From: Prevotellaceae bacterium UBA711
Lineage (GTDB): Bacteria > Bacteroidota > Bacteroidia > Bacteroidales > Bacteroidaceae
DNA: 10,088 nucleotides
NCBI GenBank assembly: GCA_002297545.1
Contig: DBLZ01000112.1
Span: 1-10,088, forward strand
Reading direction: 5' to 3'
The position numbers and the translations under genes were made by a program. Of this stretch, positions 1 to 6,615 are shown one piece after another (the stretch's first letter is position 1; every line of letters begins with the position of its first letter). Under the pieces are notes generated by a model. That model saw only the letters and a program-made list of their open reading frames with translations. It did no database searches and had not been told where the DNA came from.

Positions 1-17
1 CCGGGAAAATCCGCTGA

Positions 18-50
18 CCCGGCATCTGTTCCGCCGGCAGATGTGCCGGG
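18..50. repeat. Imperfect inverted repeat at left edge
   Basis: The arm CCCGGCATCTG (18-28) pairs with CAGATGTGCCGGG (38-50), leaving a 2-nt bulge (GT) and a GC-rich loop. No T-tract follows on either strand, so it does not look like a simple terminator. It lies just beyond the tRNA-Gln terminator and may belong to a neighbouring gene or to an intergenic repeat cut by the window edge. The 50 bases at this end are too few to assign a coding frame. Confidence 0.35.
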
Positions 51-51
51 A

Positions 52-91
52 TATAAAAAAGAAAGGGACTCTTTTACCGAAGAATCCCTTT
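52..91 (-). terminator. Rho-independent terminator of tRNA-Gln
   Basis: On the minus strand an 11-bp stem forms between 91-81 and 72-62 (AAAGGGATTCT with AGAGTCCCTTT, one G-U pair) around an 8-nt loop. The stem is followed by a T-rich run, the complement of the A-run at 55-60 plus the stem's own T residues. It begins 8 nt past the tRNA 3' end, as expected for a monocistronic tRNA transcript. Confidence 0.8.
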
Positions 92-99
92 TGTCGTTG

Positions 100-170
100 T
101 TGGGCTACCCGGACTCGAACCAGGAAAGGCAGGACCAGAATCTGCAGTGTTACCATTACACCATAGCCCA
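100..170 (-). tRNA. tRNA-Gln (anticodon CUG)
   Basis: Read on the minus strand, the 71-nt sequence folds as a cloverleaf. A 7-bp acceptor stem (TGGGCTA with TAGCCCA) carries the U1-A72 pair typical of glutamine tRNAs. A 4-bp D stem (GTGT/ACAC) surrounds AATGGTA. The anticodon arm is GCAGA-TTCTGGT-CCTGC, with CTG at positions 34-36 and an A-C mismatch at the loop end of the stem. The variable loop is 4 nt, and the T arm CCTGG-TTCGAGT-CCGGG contains one G-U pair. The discriminator base is A (position 100). CCA is not encoded, so the 3' end must be added by tRNA nucleotidyltransferase, as is common in Bacteroidota. The CUG anticodon reads CAG only, so a UUG tRNA for CAA must exist elsewhere. It has its own promoter and terminator. 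Confidence 0.95.
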
Positions 171-232
171 AACAAGCCGTGCTCACGTGGAAGAAATTAT
201 TGTGCCTTGCGGCTCTTTCCCGTTTGCGAGTG

Positions 233-266
233 CAAAGGTAAGGCCTTTTTGCGAGAAGACCAAACA
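233..266 (-). promoter_or_regulatory. Promoter of tRNA-Gln
   Basis: On the minus strand TACCTTTG (240-233) matches the Bacteroides -7 consensus TAnnTTTG exactly. TGTTTG (266-261), a -33 element, lies exactly 20 nt upstream. Transcription would start near 227, giving a leader of roughly 55 nt before the mature tRNA. It is arranged back to back with the rsfS promoter. Confidence 0.7.
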
Positions 267-309
267 TTTTCGTGAAAAAAACACAAAAAAAGCCCCATTT
301 GCTCCCTAA

Positions 310-343
310 TTTTTGCACGCACACCCTAAATGTCGTACCTTTG
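310..343 (+). promoter_or_regulatory. Promoter of the rsfS-ftsH-cdsA operon
   Basis: TTTTTG (310-315) as the -33 element and TACCTTTG (336-343) as a perfect TAnnTTTG -7 box are separated by 20 nt. The -7 octamer and the spacing are identical to those of the divergent tRNA-Gln promoter. Transcription should start near 348-350, leaving a very short leader of about 14 nt before the rsfS ATG at 363. Confidence 0.75.
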
Positions 344-362
344 AGGTCTAAAGTCTATATGT

Positions 363-737
363 ATGTATAAGAAAGGAACACATGCTTTGGTCGATGCTAT
401 TGTCGATGGGCTGCAGGACAAGAAAGGCCGCGATATAGTGGTGGCCGACCTGAGTGGTATCGACGATACCATCTGCACATATTTTGTCATAGCACATGGC
501 GGCAGTCCGTCGCAAGTGCAGGCCTTGGCCATGAGCGTTGGCGAGAAAGGACGCGAGTTGTGTGGCGCCCGTCCGTTGGCGGTCGACGGGATGCGCAACG
601 GCATCTGGGTGGCCTTGGACTACGCAGAGGTTATCGTGCACATCTTCTTGCCCGAGGAGAGAGCCTTTTACGACATAGAGCATCTGTGGGAGGATGCCGA
701 ACTCACTGAAATACCTGATTTGGACAATGGCAACTAA
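363..737 (+). CDS. rsfS: Ribosomal silencing factor RsfS
   Basis: This 124-residue protein belongs to the RsfS/Iojap (DUF143) family. Family members bind ribosomal protein uL14 on the large subunit and block joining with the small subunit, which lowers translation during starvation. The family pattern is visible throughout: DIVVADLSGIDDTICTYFVIAHGGS in the first half, with the QVQALA helix after it, then GIWVALDYAEVIVHIF and the C-terminal RAFYDIEHLWEDAE. The length is a little above that of the E. coli protein (105 aa), as in other Bacteroidales. The ATG at 363 follows the predicted promoter at a short distance, and the N-terminus aligns with the family. A second ATG at 359 is out of frame and stops after three codons. 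The 3' end overlaps ftsH by 11 nt, so the two are probably translationally coupled. Cytoplasmic. Confidence 0.95.
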   Translation: MYKKGTHALVDAIVDGLQDKKGRDIVVADLSGIDDTICTYFVIAHGGSPSQVQALAMSVGEKGRELCGARPLAVDGMRNGIWVALDYAEVIVHIFLPEERAFYDIEHLWEDAELTEIPDLDNGN

Positions 738-2745
738 TGATAATAAGAACAGGCAGCGGCCCACGTTCAGTTTTACGTGGGTCTATATTATAATCCTGGC
801 CGTGTTGGCCTATTTCTTCTTTACCGGCGACGCCGAGAAACTGACGGCAGACGCACGGAAAGAGGTTAGTTACACCGAGTTCCAGGATTATGTGCGCAAG
901 GGCTACGGCAAGGCCCTGGTGGCCAACAAGGACAAGGGAACGGCTGTGCTGGAGCTGTTGCCCGAGCACTACCGCGACGTATTCCCGGGCAACAAGGACT
1001 TCAAGGGACAGAAGCCGTCGGTGGTGGCACAGTATCCCAGTGCGGACAAACTGGACGACTTCATCGATGTCGAACGCGCGGCCGGAACCTTCAAGGGCGA
1101 GGTGCGTTATGAACACGAGGCCGACTCTCCGTGGTGGGGCTTCATAGTGAACCTGGCCCCGATGCTCCTGCTGGTGGTCTTCTGGGTGTTTATCATGCGT
1201 CGCATGAGCGGTGGAGGTTCTTCAGGCAGCGAAGGGGGCATGGGTGGTCCCATGGGCATCTTCAATGTGGGCAAAAGCCGTGCGCGCCTCATTGAGAAGG
1301 AGGACGCCAAGGTAACGTTCAGGGATGTGGCGGGCCAGGAAGGCGCCAAGCAGGAGGTGCAGGAGATAGTGGACTTCCTGAAGAACCCTGCGAAGTACAC
1401 CGACCTGGGTGGCAAGATACCCAAGGGCGCCCTGCTGGTGGGTCCCCCGGGTACCGGCAAGACGCTGCTGGCCAAGGCCGTGGCCGGCGAGGCCGACGTG
1501 CCGTTCTTCTCCATGAGCGGTTCGGACTTCGTGGAGATGTTCGTGGGTGTGGGTGCCAGTCGTGTGCGCGACCTCTTCCGCAAGGCCAAGGAGAAGAGTC
1601 CCTGCATCATATTCATAGATGAGATAGACGCCGTGGGACGTGCCCGTGGCAAGAGCATAGCCACCGGTGGCAACGACGAGAGAGAGAACACCCTGAACCA
1701 GTTGCTGACCGAGATGGATGGCTTCGGCACCAACAGCGGTGTCATCATACTGGCCGCCACCAACCGTGCCGACATCCTGGACAAGGCTCTGTTGCGTGCA
1801 GGCCGTTTTGACCGTCAGATACATGTCGATCTGCCCGACGTCACCGAGCGTCGTGCCATCTTCGAGGTGCATCTGCGTCCGATAAAGAAGGCCGATGACC
1901 TCGATCTGGATTTCCTCTCACGCCAGACTCCGGGCTTCTCCGGCGCGGACATTGCCAACGTCTGCAACGAAGCTGCGCTGATAGCCGCACGCCATGGCCA
2001 CACCACCGTGGGCAAGGAGGACTTCCTTTCTGCCGTGGACCGCATAATCGGCGGCCTGGAGAAAAAGACCAAGGTGATGACGGTGGAGGAGAAACATACC
2101 ATTGCCCTGCACGAGGCGGGACATGCCACGGTAAGCTGGCATCTGCAATATGCCAACCCGCTGGTCAAGGTCACCATCGTTCCGCGTGGCCGTGCCTTGG
2201 GTGCTGCCTGGTATCTGCCAGAGGAGAGGCAGATTACCACCAAGGAGCAGATGCTGGACGAGATGTGTGCCACCCTGGGTGGACGTGCCGCCGAGGAACT
2301 GTTCACCGGACACGTGTCTTCAGGTGCCATGAACGACCTGGAACGTGTCACCAAGCAGGCTTACGGCATGATAGCCTACATGGGTATGAGCGACAAGTTG
2401 CCCAACCTCTGTTACTACAACAATGACGAGTATCAGTTCCAGCGTCCCTACAGCGAGGAGACGGCGCGTCAGATAGATGCCGAGGTGCAGCGCATGATAG
2501 CCGAGCAGTATGCCCGTGCCAAGGCCTTGCTGTCGGAGCAACAGCATGGACATGCACAGCTGACGCAGATTCTGCAGGAGCGTGAGGTTATCTTTGCCGA
2601 GGACGTGGAGCATATTTTCGGCAAACGCCCATGGACCAGCCGCACGGAGGAACTGCTTGACGACAATGCCAAGAGCGAGGATGCAGGCGTTGCCGACGGC
2701 AAGAACGAGGACAACGGCAATGACGCGGAGTTGCACAACTCATAG
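727..2745 (+). CDS. ftsH: ATP-dependent zinc metalloprotease FtsH
   Basis: FtsH is a membrane-anchored hexameric AAA+ protease that degrades damaged membrane proteins and short-lived regulators. The 672-residue product has TM1 (~17-33), an extracytoplasmic domain, TM2 (~138-160) and a Gly-rich linker. The ATPase follows, with Walker A GPPGTGKT (239-246), the pore loop FVGVGA, Walker B IIFIDEID (294-301) and the second region of homology ending in GRFDRQ. The protease has the zinc site HEAGH (462-466) and the third ligand, Asp about 537, in NDLERVT. All catalytic residues are present. The C-terminal tail is acidic. An in-frame ATG at 694 would add 11 residues. I chose 727 (MATNDNK) because the upstream extension lies inside rsfS and lacks FtsH character. 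The gene is second in the rsfS-ftsH-cdsA operon. Confidence 0.97.
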   Translation: MATNDNKNRQRPTFSFTWVYIIILAVLAYFFFTGDAEKLTADARKEVSYTEFQDYVRKGYGKALVANKDKGTAVLELLPEHYRDVFPGNKDFKGQKPSVVAQYPSADKLDDFIDVERAAGTFKGEVRYEHEADSPWWGFIVNLAPMLLLVVFWVFIMRRMSGGGSSGSEGGMGGPMGIFNVGKSRARLIEKEDAKVTFRDVAGQEGAKQEVQEIVDFLKNPAKYTDLGGKIPKGALLVGPPGTGKTLLAKAVAGEADVPFFSMSGSDFVEMFVGVGASRVRDLFRKAKEKSPCIIFIDEIDAVGRARGKSIATGGNDERENTLNQLLTEMDGFGTNSGVIILAATNRADILDKALLRAGRFDRQIHVDLPDVTERRAIFEVHLRPIKKADDLDLDFLSRQTPGFSGADIANVCNEAALIAARHGHTTVGKEDFLSAVDRIIGGLEKKTKVMTVEEKHTIALHEAGHATVSWHLQYANPLVKVTIVPRGRALGAAWYLPEERQITTKEQMLDEMCATLGGRAAEELFTGHVSSGAMNDLERVTKQAYGMIAYMGMSDKLPNLCYYNNDEYQFQRPYSEETARQIDAEVQRMIAEQYARAKALLSEQQHGHAQLTQILQEREVIFAEDVEHIFGKRPWTSRTEELLDDNAKSEDAGVADGKNEDNGNDAELHNS

Positions 2746-2753
2746 CTTCTGAC

Positions 2754-2777
2754 ATAGGACGGCATAGGCCGTCCTAT
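2754..2777 (+). other. Perfect hairpin between ftsH and cdsA
   Basis: A 10-bp perfect stem, ATAGGACGGC with GCCGTCCTAT, closes a 4-nt loop (ATAG), starting 9 nt after the ftsH stop. It is followed by ACCTTATAATATA rather than a T-tract, so strong intrinsic termination is unlikely. It could act as an mRNA 3'-end stabiliser, a processing site or a partial attenuator that sets cdsA expression below ftsH. Confidence 0.6.
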
Positions 2778-2830
2778 ACCTTATAATATAGAGATACTAT
2801 TTCCTACATCACATACATACTTCGACCAAC

Positions 2831-3697
2831 GTGAAAAACCTTGTCATTCGCACTGTCACCGGCGTAGCCTTCGTTGCCATAATGGTGGCAAGCATCATAT
2901 CCAGTCCCTTTAGCTACGGGGCTTTGTTTGCCGTCATCACGGCCTTTGCCACCAGGGAGTTCTGCAGTATAGTCAACAAGATAGAGGGTGTGCACGTAAA
3001 TACCCTCATGTGCATGGCGGCCTCCATGTTCTTGTTCTTTGCCGTGTTTGCCTATAGCACCGGTTATGCAAGCGTCGCCATGCTGATACCGTCTGCGGTA
3101 TTCCTGCCTTACCTGCTGCTCGTCATGTTCCTGTTCATCAGTCCGCTCTATTGGCGCAGGGACAAGGCTCTGCACACGTGGGGCTTCATGATGATGTCCC
3201 AGATGTACGTGGCGTTGCCATTTGCTCTGCTCAATTGTATTGCCTTTATCCCATATCCGATGGGGTCGCTGGGCACGGCCTATGTCTACATGTATCCTTT
3301 GGCCGTGTTCCTGTTCCTGTGGAGCAGTGATACGGGCGCCTACTGTGTGGGCTCTCTTTTGGGCAAGAAGATACCGTATCGCCTGTTTCCTTCCATCTCT
3401 CCCAACAAGTCGTGGGTGGGTAGCATAGGTGGTACGTTGTTGACCCTGGCGGTGAGTGTGGTGATTGCTCATTTTGAACCGTCCCTCACCATGTGGCAGT
3501 GGATGGGGTTCGGTTTGGTGGTAGCCGTCTTTGGCACATGGGGTGATTTGGTGGAAAGCCTTATCAAGCGCCAGCTTGGCATCAAGGACAGCGGCAATGT
3601 GCTCCCCGGCCATGGCGGTTGGCTTGATCGTTTCGACAGCAGCCTGATGGCAATCCCGGCTTCCGTGATTTACGTCTATACGATGTGGACCATGTGA
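2831..3697 (+). CDS. cdsA: Phosphatidate cytidylyltransferase CdsA
   Basis: CDP-diacylglycerol synthase converts phosphatidate and CTP to CDP-diacylglycerol and pyrophosphate, the branch point of phospholipid synthesis, in the inner membrane. The 288-residue protein is strongly hydrophobic with several transmembrane segments. Near the C-terminus it carries the complete CDS signature at about 243-269: SLIKRQLGIKD, then GHGGWLDRFD, including the Mg2+-binding acidic residues. The start is GTG: no in-frame ATG lies between an upstream stop (TAG at 2789) and 2831. The next internal Met (residue 18) would remove part of TM1, whereas MKNLVIRTVTGV resembles the N-termini of Bacteroidales relatives. 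It lies 85 nt after ftsH with no clear promoter between, so it is probably the last gene of the operon. Confidence 0.95.
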   Translation: MKNLVIRTVTGVAFVAIMVASIISSPFSYGALFAVITAFATREFCSIVNKIEGVHVNTLMCMAASMFLFFAVFAYSTGYASVAMLIPSAVFLPYLLLVMFLFISPLYWRRDKALHTWGFMMMSQMYVALPFALLNCIAFIPYPMGSLGTAYVYMYPLAVFLFLWSSDTGAYCVGSLLGKKIPYRLFPSISPNKSWVGSIGGTLLTLAVSVVIAHFEPSLTMWQWMGFGLVVAVFGTWGDLVESLIKRQLGIKDSGNVLPGHGGWLDRFDSSLMAIPASVIYVYTMWTM

Positions 3698-3724
3698 CCC
3701 TGCGATACGGGTTACATGTCATAC

Positions 3725-3773
3725 GTCATCCGGACGGGTGGGATGCAGCATCGCGGACCGTCTTGCGGATGAC
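3725..3773. other. Long bulged stem-loop downstream of cdsA
   Basis: GTCATCCG-GACGG (3725-3737) pairs with CCGTC-(TTG)-CGGATGAC (3758-3773), a 13-bp stem with a 3-nt bulge. A small GATG/CATC hairpin is possible in the loop. It stands immediately before the intrinsic terminator and has no T-tract of its own. It would form the 3' untranslated region of the cdsA transcript, perhaps as an RNase barrier. Confidence 0.5.
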
Positions 3774-3781
3774 CGGATAAT

Positions 3782-3833
3782 AAAAAAAGGGACTCCGTCG
3801 TCACTGTTCATGTGACTGCGGAGTCCCTTTTTT
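3782..3833. terminator. Bidirectional rho-independent terminator
   Basis: GGGACTCCG (3789-3797) pairs with CGGAGTCCC (3819-3827). An inner stem GTCAC/GTGAC (3800-3804 with 3812-3816) closes a 7-nt loop. The stem is flanked by seven A residues (3782-3788) and six T residues (3828-3833), so a U-tract follows the hairpin on either strand. It lies between the convergent ends of cdsA and the DUF349 gene and should terminate both transcripts. Confidence 0.9.
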
Positions 3834-3866
3834 GTGGCCTTATTCAAGCAAGCCTATGTCTGATAC

Positions 3867-5561
3867 TTACTGGGCGTCCTTGATCTTTTGTGCCATGATG
3901 GCCAACTCGGCCTTCAGGGCCTCGACCTTCTTCTGCATTTGATCTACGAGTGAGTTGCCCTTCTTGGATGATGCGGAAAGGAAGCCGATGTTGTTCTCGT
4001 ACGTTCGGATCTCGTTCTGCAACTGCTCGTAGATGCGCTGCATGCGCTGGTGGTCGCCGCCTGCAGCCTCCTGGATCTTGTGGAAACGGTTGGCGGTGCG
4101 TTCCTGAATGCGTGCGCCTCGTGCGCGGTCGTAGAGCTTGTCGCAAGCCTCGCGATACTGCGCGTAAGCCTTATCCTTCTCCTTGAAGGGAACGTGGCCA
4201 ACTGCTGTCCATTCGGCCTGCAACTCCTTTACCTTATCTATATCTACCTCGCCTTCGGTATCGGCAAGAGCCTGTAGCTGCGCAGTGATCTCCTGCTTCT
4301 TCTGCAGGTTTTGCTTCTGCTGGTCACGCTCGCCGCTATTGGCCTGCTTCTTGGCATCAAAGAAGGTATCGCATGCCGCGGTAAAGTCCTTCCACAGTTG
4401 TTCACTGTACTTGCGGGGTACGGCACCGATGGACTTCCACTCCTTTTGCAGTGCTACGAGGGCATCGGTTGTAGCACGCCAATCGGTGGCGGTACTAAGT
4501 TCCTGAGCCCTCTGCACCAGGGCGCGTTTCTTCTCGAGGTTGGCGGCCTGGTTTTCCTTCATCGTCTTGTAGAACTCGGCTTTTGCTGTGAAGAAGCGGT
4601 CGCATATCTGGCGGAAACGCTCGAAGATGGTGTTGTTCTGCTTTTGCGGTGCGAAGCCTATGGTACGCCACTCGGTTTGCATATCCAGGATTTGCTTGGT
4701 GAGAGCGTCCCATTCTATCTTCTTGTCTTTTGCCTCGGTCTGCTGCACGAGAGCTTCTGCATTGTCGCATATTGCCGTCTTGCGTGTGAGGTTCTCTTCT
4801 TCTTGTGCCTTGATGGCCTCGAAGTGGGCCTGATGGCGCTTGTTCACTTCCGTAGAGGCATTCTTGAAGCGTGTCCATATCTCTTCGCGCAACTCACGGT
4901 CTACGGGACCTATCTCTTTCCACTGTGTGTGCAGTGCCTGCAACTGTCCGAAAGCACTGACCACATCATCCACGTCCTTGAGAGCTTCGGCTTTCTCGCA
5001 CAGTTCCGTTTTGGCCTCGAGGTTCTTCCGGAAGTCGTAGTCGCGCATCTCATGACCAAGCTTGAGCAGGTCGTAGTACTGTTCGGTGTAGTGCTGGTAG
5101 GTCTTCCATATCTCTGTGCTTTGCTCGGCAGGCACAGCCCCTATCTCCTTCCACGCTTGCTGCAATTGCTTGAAGCGGTCGAAGTTGGTGCCTGCCTCCT
5201 CGGGCGTGGCGGCCAGTTGCTGTATTTCCTCCAGAATAGCCGTCTTGCGTGCCAGGTTGTCTGCACGTTCTTCTTGCAGGCGCAGTTGTTCGGCAGCACG
5301 CTTTTCGCGTATTGCCTGCATGGCCTGACGGAAGGTCTCTTCCAAAGGATCCATTACCGGGACGTATGCCTCGGGGGCGCCTCCCTGTTCGATGAACTCC
5401 TGACGTGCTTGCTGCAATGCCTGGTTCTGATAACGATAAAAGAGTTGTTTCAGCTGTTCCACATCGGCTTTTTCCGGAATAACCTCAGCCTGTGCCAGCT
5501 CTTGAGCGCGTGTCACCACCTCTTCCTTGGTGGTGAGCTGTATGTTTTCTGTTTGTTCCAT
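3867..5561 (-). CDS. DUF349 repeat protein, function unknown
   Basis: This 564-residue soluble protein is highly charged, helical and rich in Gln, Glu, Lys and Ala. It contains five DUF349 repeats (PF03993), each marked by a W-K-x-I-G-type motif: W137KEIG, W214KEIG, W298RTIG, W375KSIG and W451TAVG, spaced 76-84 residues apart. Each is followed by a conserved helix such as LWKDFTAACDTFFDAKK. The N-terminal ~90 residues and the C-terminal ~60 (from about 503) look like coiled coil. There is no signal peptide, membrane segment or catalytic motif. DUF349 proteins are widespread in Bacteroidota and Actinobacteria but have no established biochemical role; a scaffold or nucleic-acid/ribosome-associated function would only be a guess. 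The start lies 7 nt after the corA stop, so the two genes are surely cotranscribed, and the transcript ends at the shared terminator. Confidence 0.9.
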   Translation of the reverse strand: MEQTENIQLTTKEEVVTRAQELAQAEVIPEKADVEQLKQLFYRYQNQALQQARQEFIEQGGAPEAYVPVMDPLEETFRQAMQAIREKRAAEQLRLQEERADNLARKTAILEEIQQLAATPEEAGTNFDRFKQLQQAWKEIGAVPAEQSTEIWKTYQHYTEQYYDLLKLGHEMRDYDFRKNLEAKTELCEKAEALKDVDDVVSAFGQLQALHTQWKEIGPVDRELREEIWTRFKNASTEVNKRHQAHFEAIKAQEEENLTRKTAICDNAEALVQQTEAKDKKIEWDALTKQILDMQTEWRTIGFAPQKQNNTIFERFRQICDRFFTAKAEFYKTMKENQAANLEKKRALVQRAQELSTATDWRATTDALVALQKEWKSIGAVPRKYSEQLWKDFTAACDTFFDAKKQANSGERDQQKQNLQKKQEITAQLQALADTEGEVDIDKVKELQAEWTAVGHVPFKEKDKAYAQYREACDKLYDRARGARIQERTANRFHKIQEAAGGDHQRMQRIYEQLQNEIRTYENNIGFLSASSKKGNSLVDQMQKKVEALKAELAIMAQKIKDAQ

Positions 5562-5568
5562 AGTCGGT

Positions 5569-6495
5569 TTATATCCATTTCTTGTGTCTGAAGAACCACC
5601 AGAACAGTATGGTGATGCAGACTGTGAGTATGAGTGCCACGGGGAAGCCCCACCATACGTGCTCCATGCCGTTGATGAGGTTCATGCCGAACAATGAGGC
5701 GATGAGCGTTGGGAACATCATGATGATGGAGATGGACGTGAGCATCTTCATCACCTGAGACATATTGTTGTTGATGAGGTTGGCGTAGGTGTCCATGGTG
5801 GAGTCCATGATGTTGGTGTAAATGCCTGCTGTTTCGCGAGCCTGGGCAAACTCGATGTTGACGTCCTCTATCAGGTCGGCATCCAGTTCGTCCACCTTGA
5901 GTTTGAACTTCAGTTTGGACAGGAGTGTCTCATTGCCACGTATGGATGTGACAAAGTATGTCAGGGAGTCTTGCAATCTTGACAGGGCGATGAGGTCTGC
6001 GTTGTCTACCTTGCGGTCCAGGTTGCGCTTGCTTTGGTCGATGAGGGCCTGTATCTGTTTCAGTCGTTTCAGATACCACACGGCGCTGCTCAGGAAAAGG
6101 CGGAAGACCATGTCTACCGAGTCGGTGAAGCCCAAACCACGGCGCTGCTGATAGGTGACGAAGTCGATCATCATGTTGGTCTCGAAGTAGCACACCGTGA
6201 TGCACACGTCGCCTTTCAGTATGATGCCCAGGGGAATGGTGGTGTATGGTGTACGTGAGCGTACCTCCTTGACATAGGGAATGCGCAGGATTATCAGGGA
6301 CCAACCCTCGTCGCGGTCATAGCGTGGCCGCTCATCGGTATCGGAGATATCGCTGAGGAAATAGTCGGGTATGCCCAATGTCTTTTCGAGGAACTGAGTG
6401 TCGTCCTCGTTGGGACAAGTGACCTGCACCCAACAGTTGGGCGCCCATTCTTCCATGGTCCGGAGTCCTTTTTGTGTATTCCAGTAGGTTCTCAC
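5569..6495 (-). CDS. corA: Magnesium/divalent cation transporter CorA
   Basis: CorA is a homopentameric inner-membrane channel for Mg2+ (also Co2+ and Ni2+). The 308-residue protein has the usual build. A large cytoplasmic N-terminal domain contains IPDYFLSDISDTDERPRY and IILRIPYVKE. A long helix forms the funnel, and two C-terminal transmembrane segments carry the signature GMN (270-272) at the end of TM1. A short extracellular loop (LINGMEH) and a basic C-terminus (RHKKWI) follow. The loop lacks the MPEL sequence of the E. coli/Salmonella type, as in other Bacteroidales homologues. The ATG at 6495 (MRTYWNT) gives the family-like N-terminus; Met14 (6456) is a possible alternative. It is first in a two-gene unit with the DUF349 gene and follows a predicted promoter. 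Confidence 0.95.
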   Translation of the reverse strand: MRTYWNTQKGLRTMEEWAPNCWVQVTCPNEDDTQFLEKTLGIPDYFLSDISDTDERPRYDRDEGWSLIILRIPYVKEVRSRTPYTTIPLGIILKGDVCITVCYFETNMMIDFVTYQQRRGLGFTDSVDMVFRLFLSSAVWYLKRLKQIQALIDQSKRNLDRKVDNADLIALSRLQDSLTYFVTSIRGNETLLSKLKFKLKVDELDADLIEDVNIEFAQARETAGIYTNIMDSTMDTYANLINNNMSQVMKMLTSISIIMMFPTLIASLFGMNLINGMEHVWWGFPVALILTVCITILFWWFFRHKKWI

Positions 6496-6615
6496 TTCTG
6501 TGCTTTTTTATTGGCCTGTGTGCAATTCGGCTCACAAATATATGAAAAAGAATACGAAGAGCGGCGGTGCCGTGTGCTTTTTTGTTCGTAACATGGCGCT
6601 TTTTGCTTTTTTGTC
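6496..6615 (-). promoter_or_regulatory. corA-DUF349 promoter in the rsmA-corA gap
   Basis: On the minus strand TATATTTG (6542-6535) matches TAnnTTTG perfectly and would start transcription near 6528, about 33 nt before the corA ATG. At the expected -33 position (around 6563-6566) there is no TTTG, so the upstream element is poor. The rest of this 120-nt gap contains poly-A and poly-T stretches and only a short CGGC-ACC-GCCG hairpin. I see no convincing terminator for rsmA, so some readthrough into corA is possible. Confidence 0.5.

Noticed and set aside
43..309. 88-codon open frame on the plus strand at the left end
   Set aside because: It runs through the tRNA-Gln terminator, the tRNA itself in antisense and two promoters, so it cannot be a real gene.
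694..729. Upstream in-frame ATG of ftsH at 694
   Set aside because: The extra residues lie wholly within rsfS. The ATG at 727 gives a normal N-terminus just before TM1 and a usual operon overlap of 11 nt.
4311..5591. 426-codon open frame on the plus strand, antisense to the DUF349 gene
   Set aside because: The Leu/Cys-rich translation has no family features and is the expected shadow of the Gln/Glu/Lys-rich repeats on the other strand.
5822..6304. Overlapping small frames on both strands within corA
   Set aside because: They are shadows of the corA coding sequence with no domain similarity or start context.
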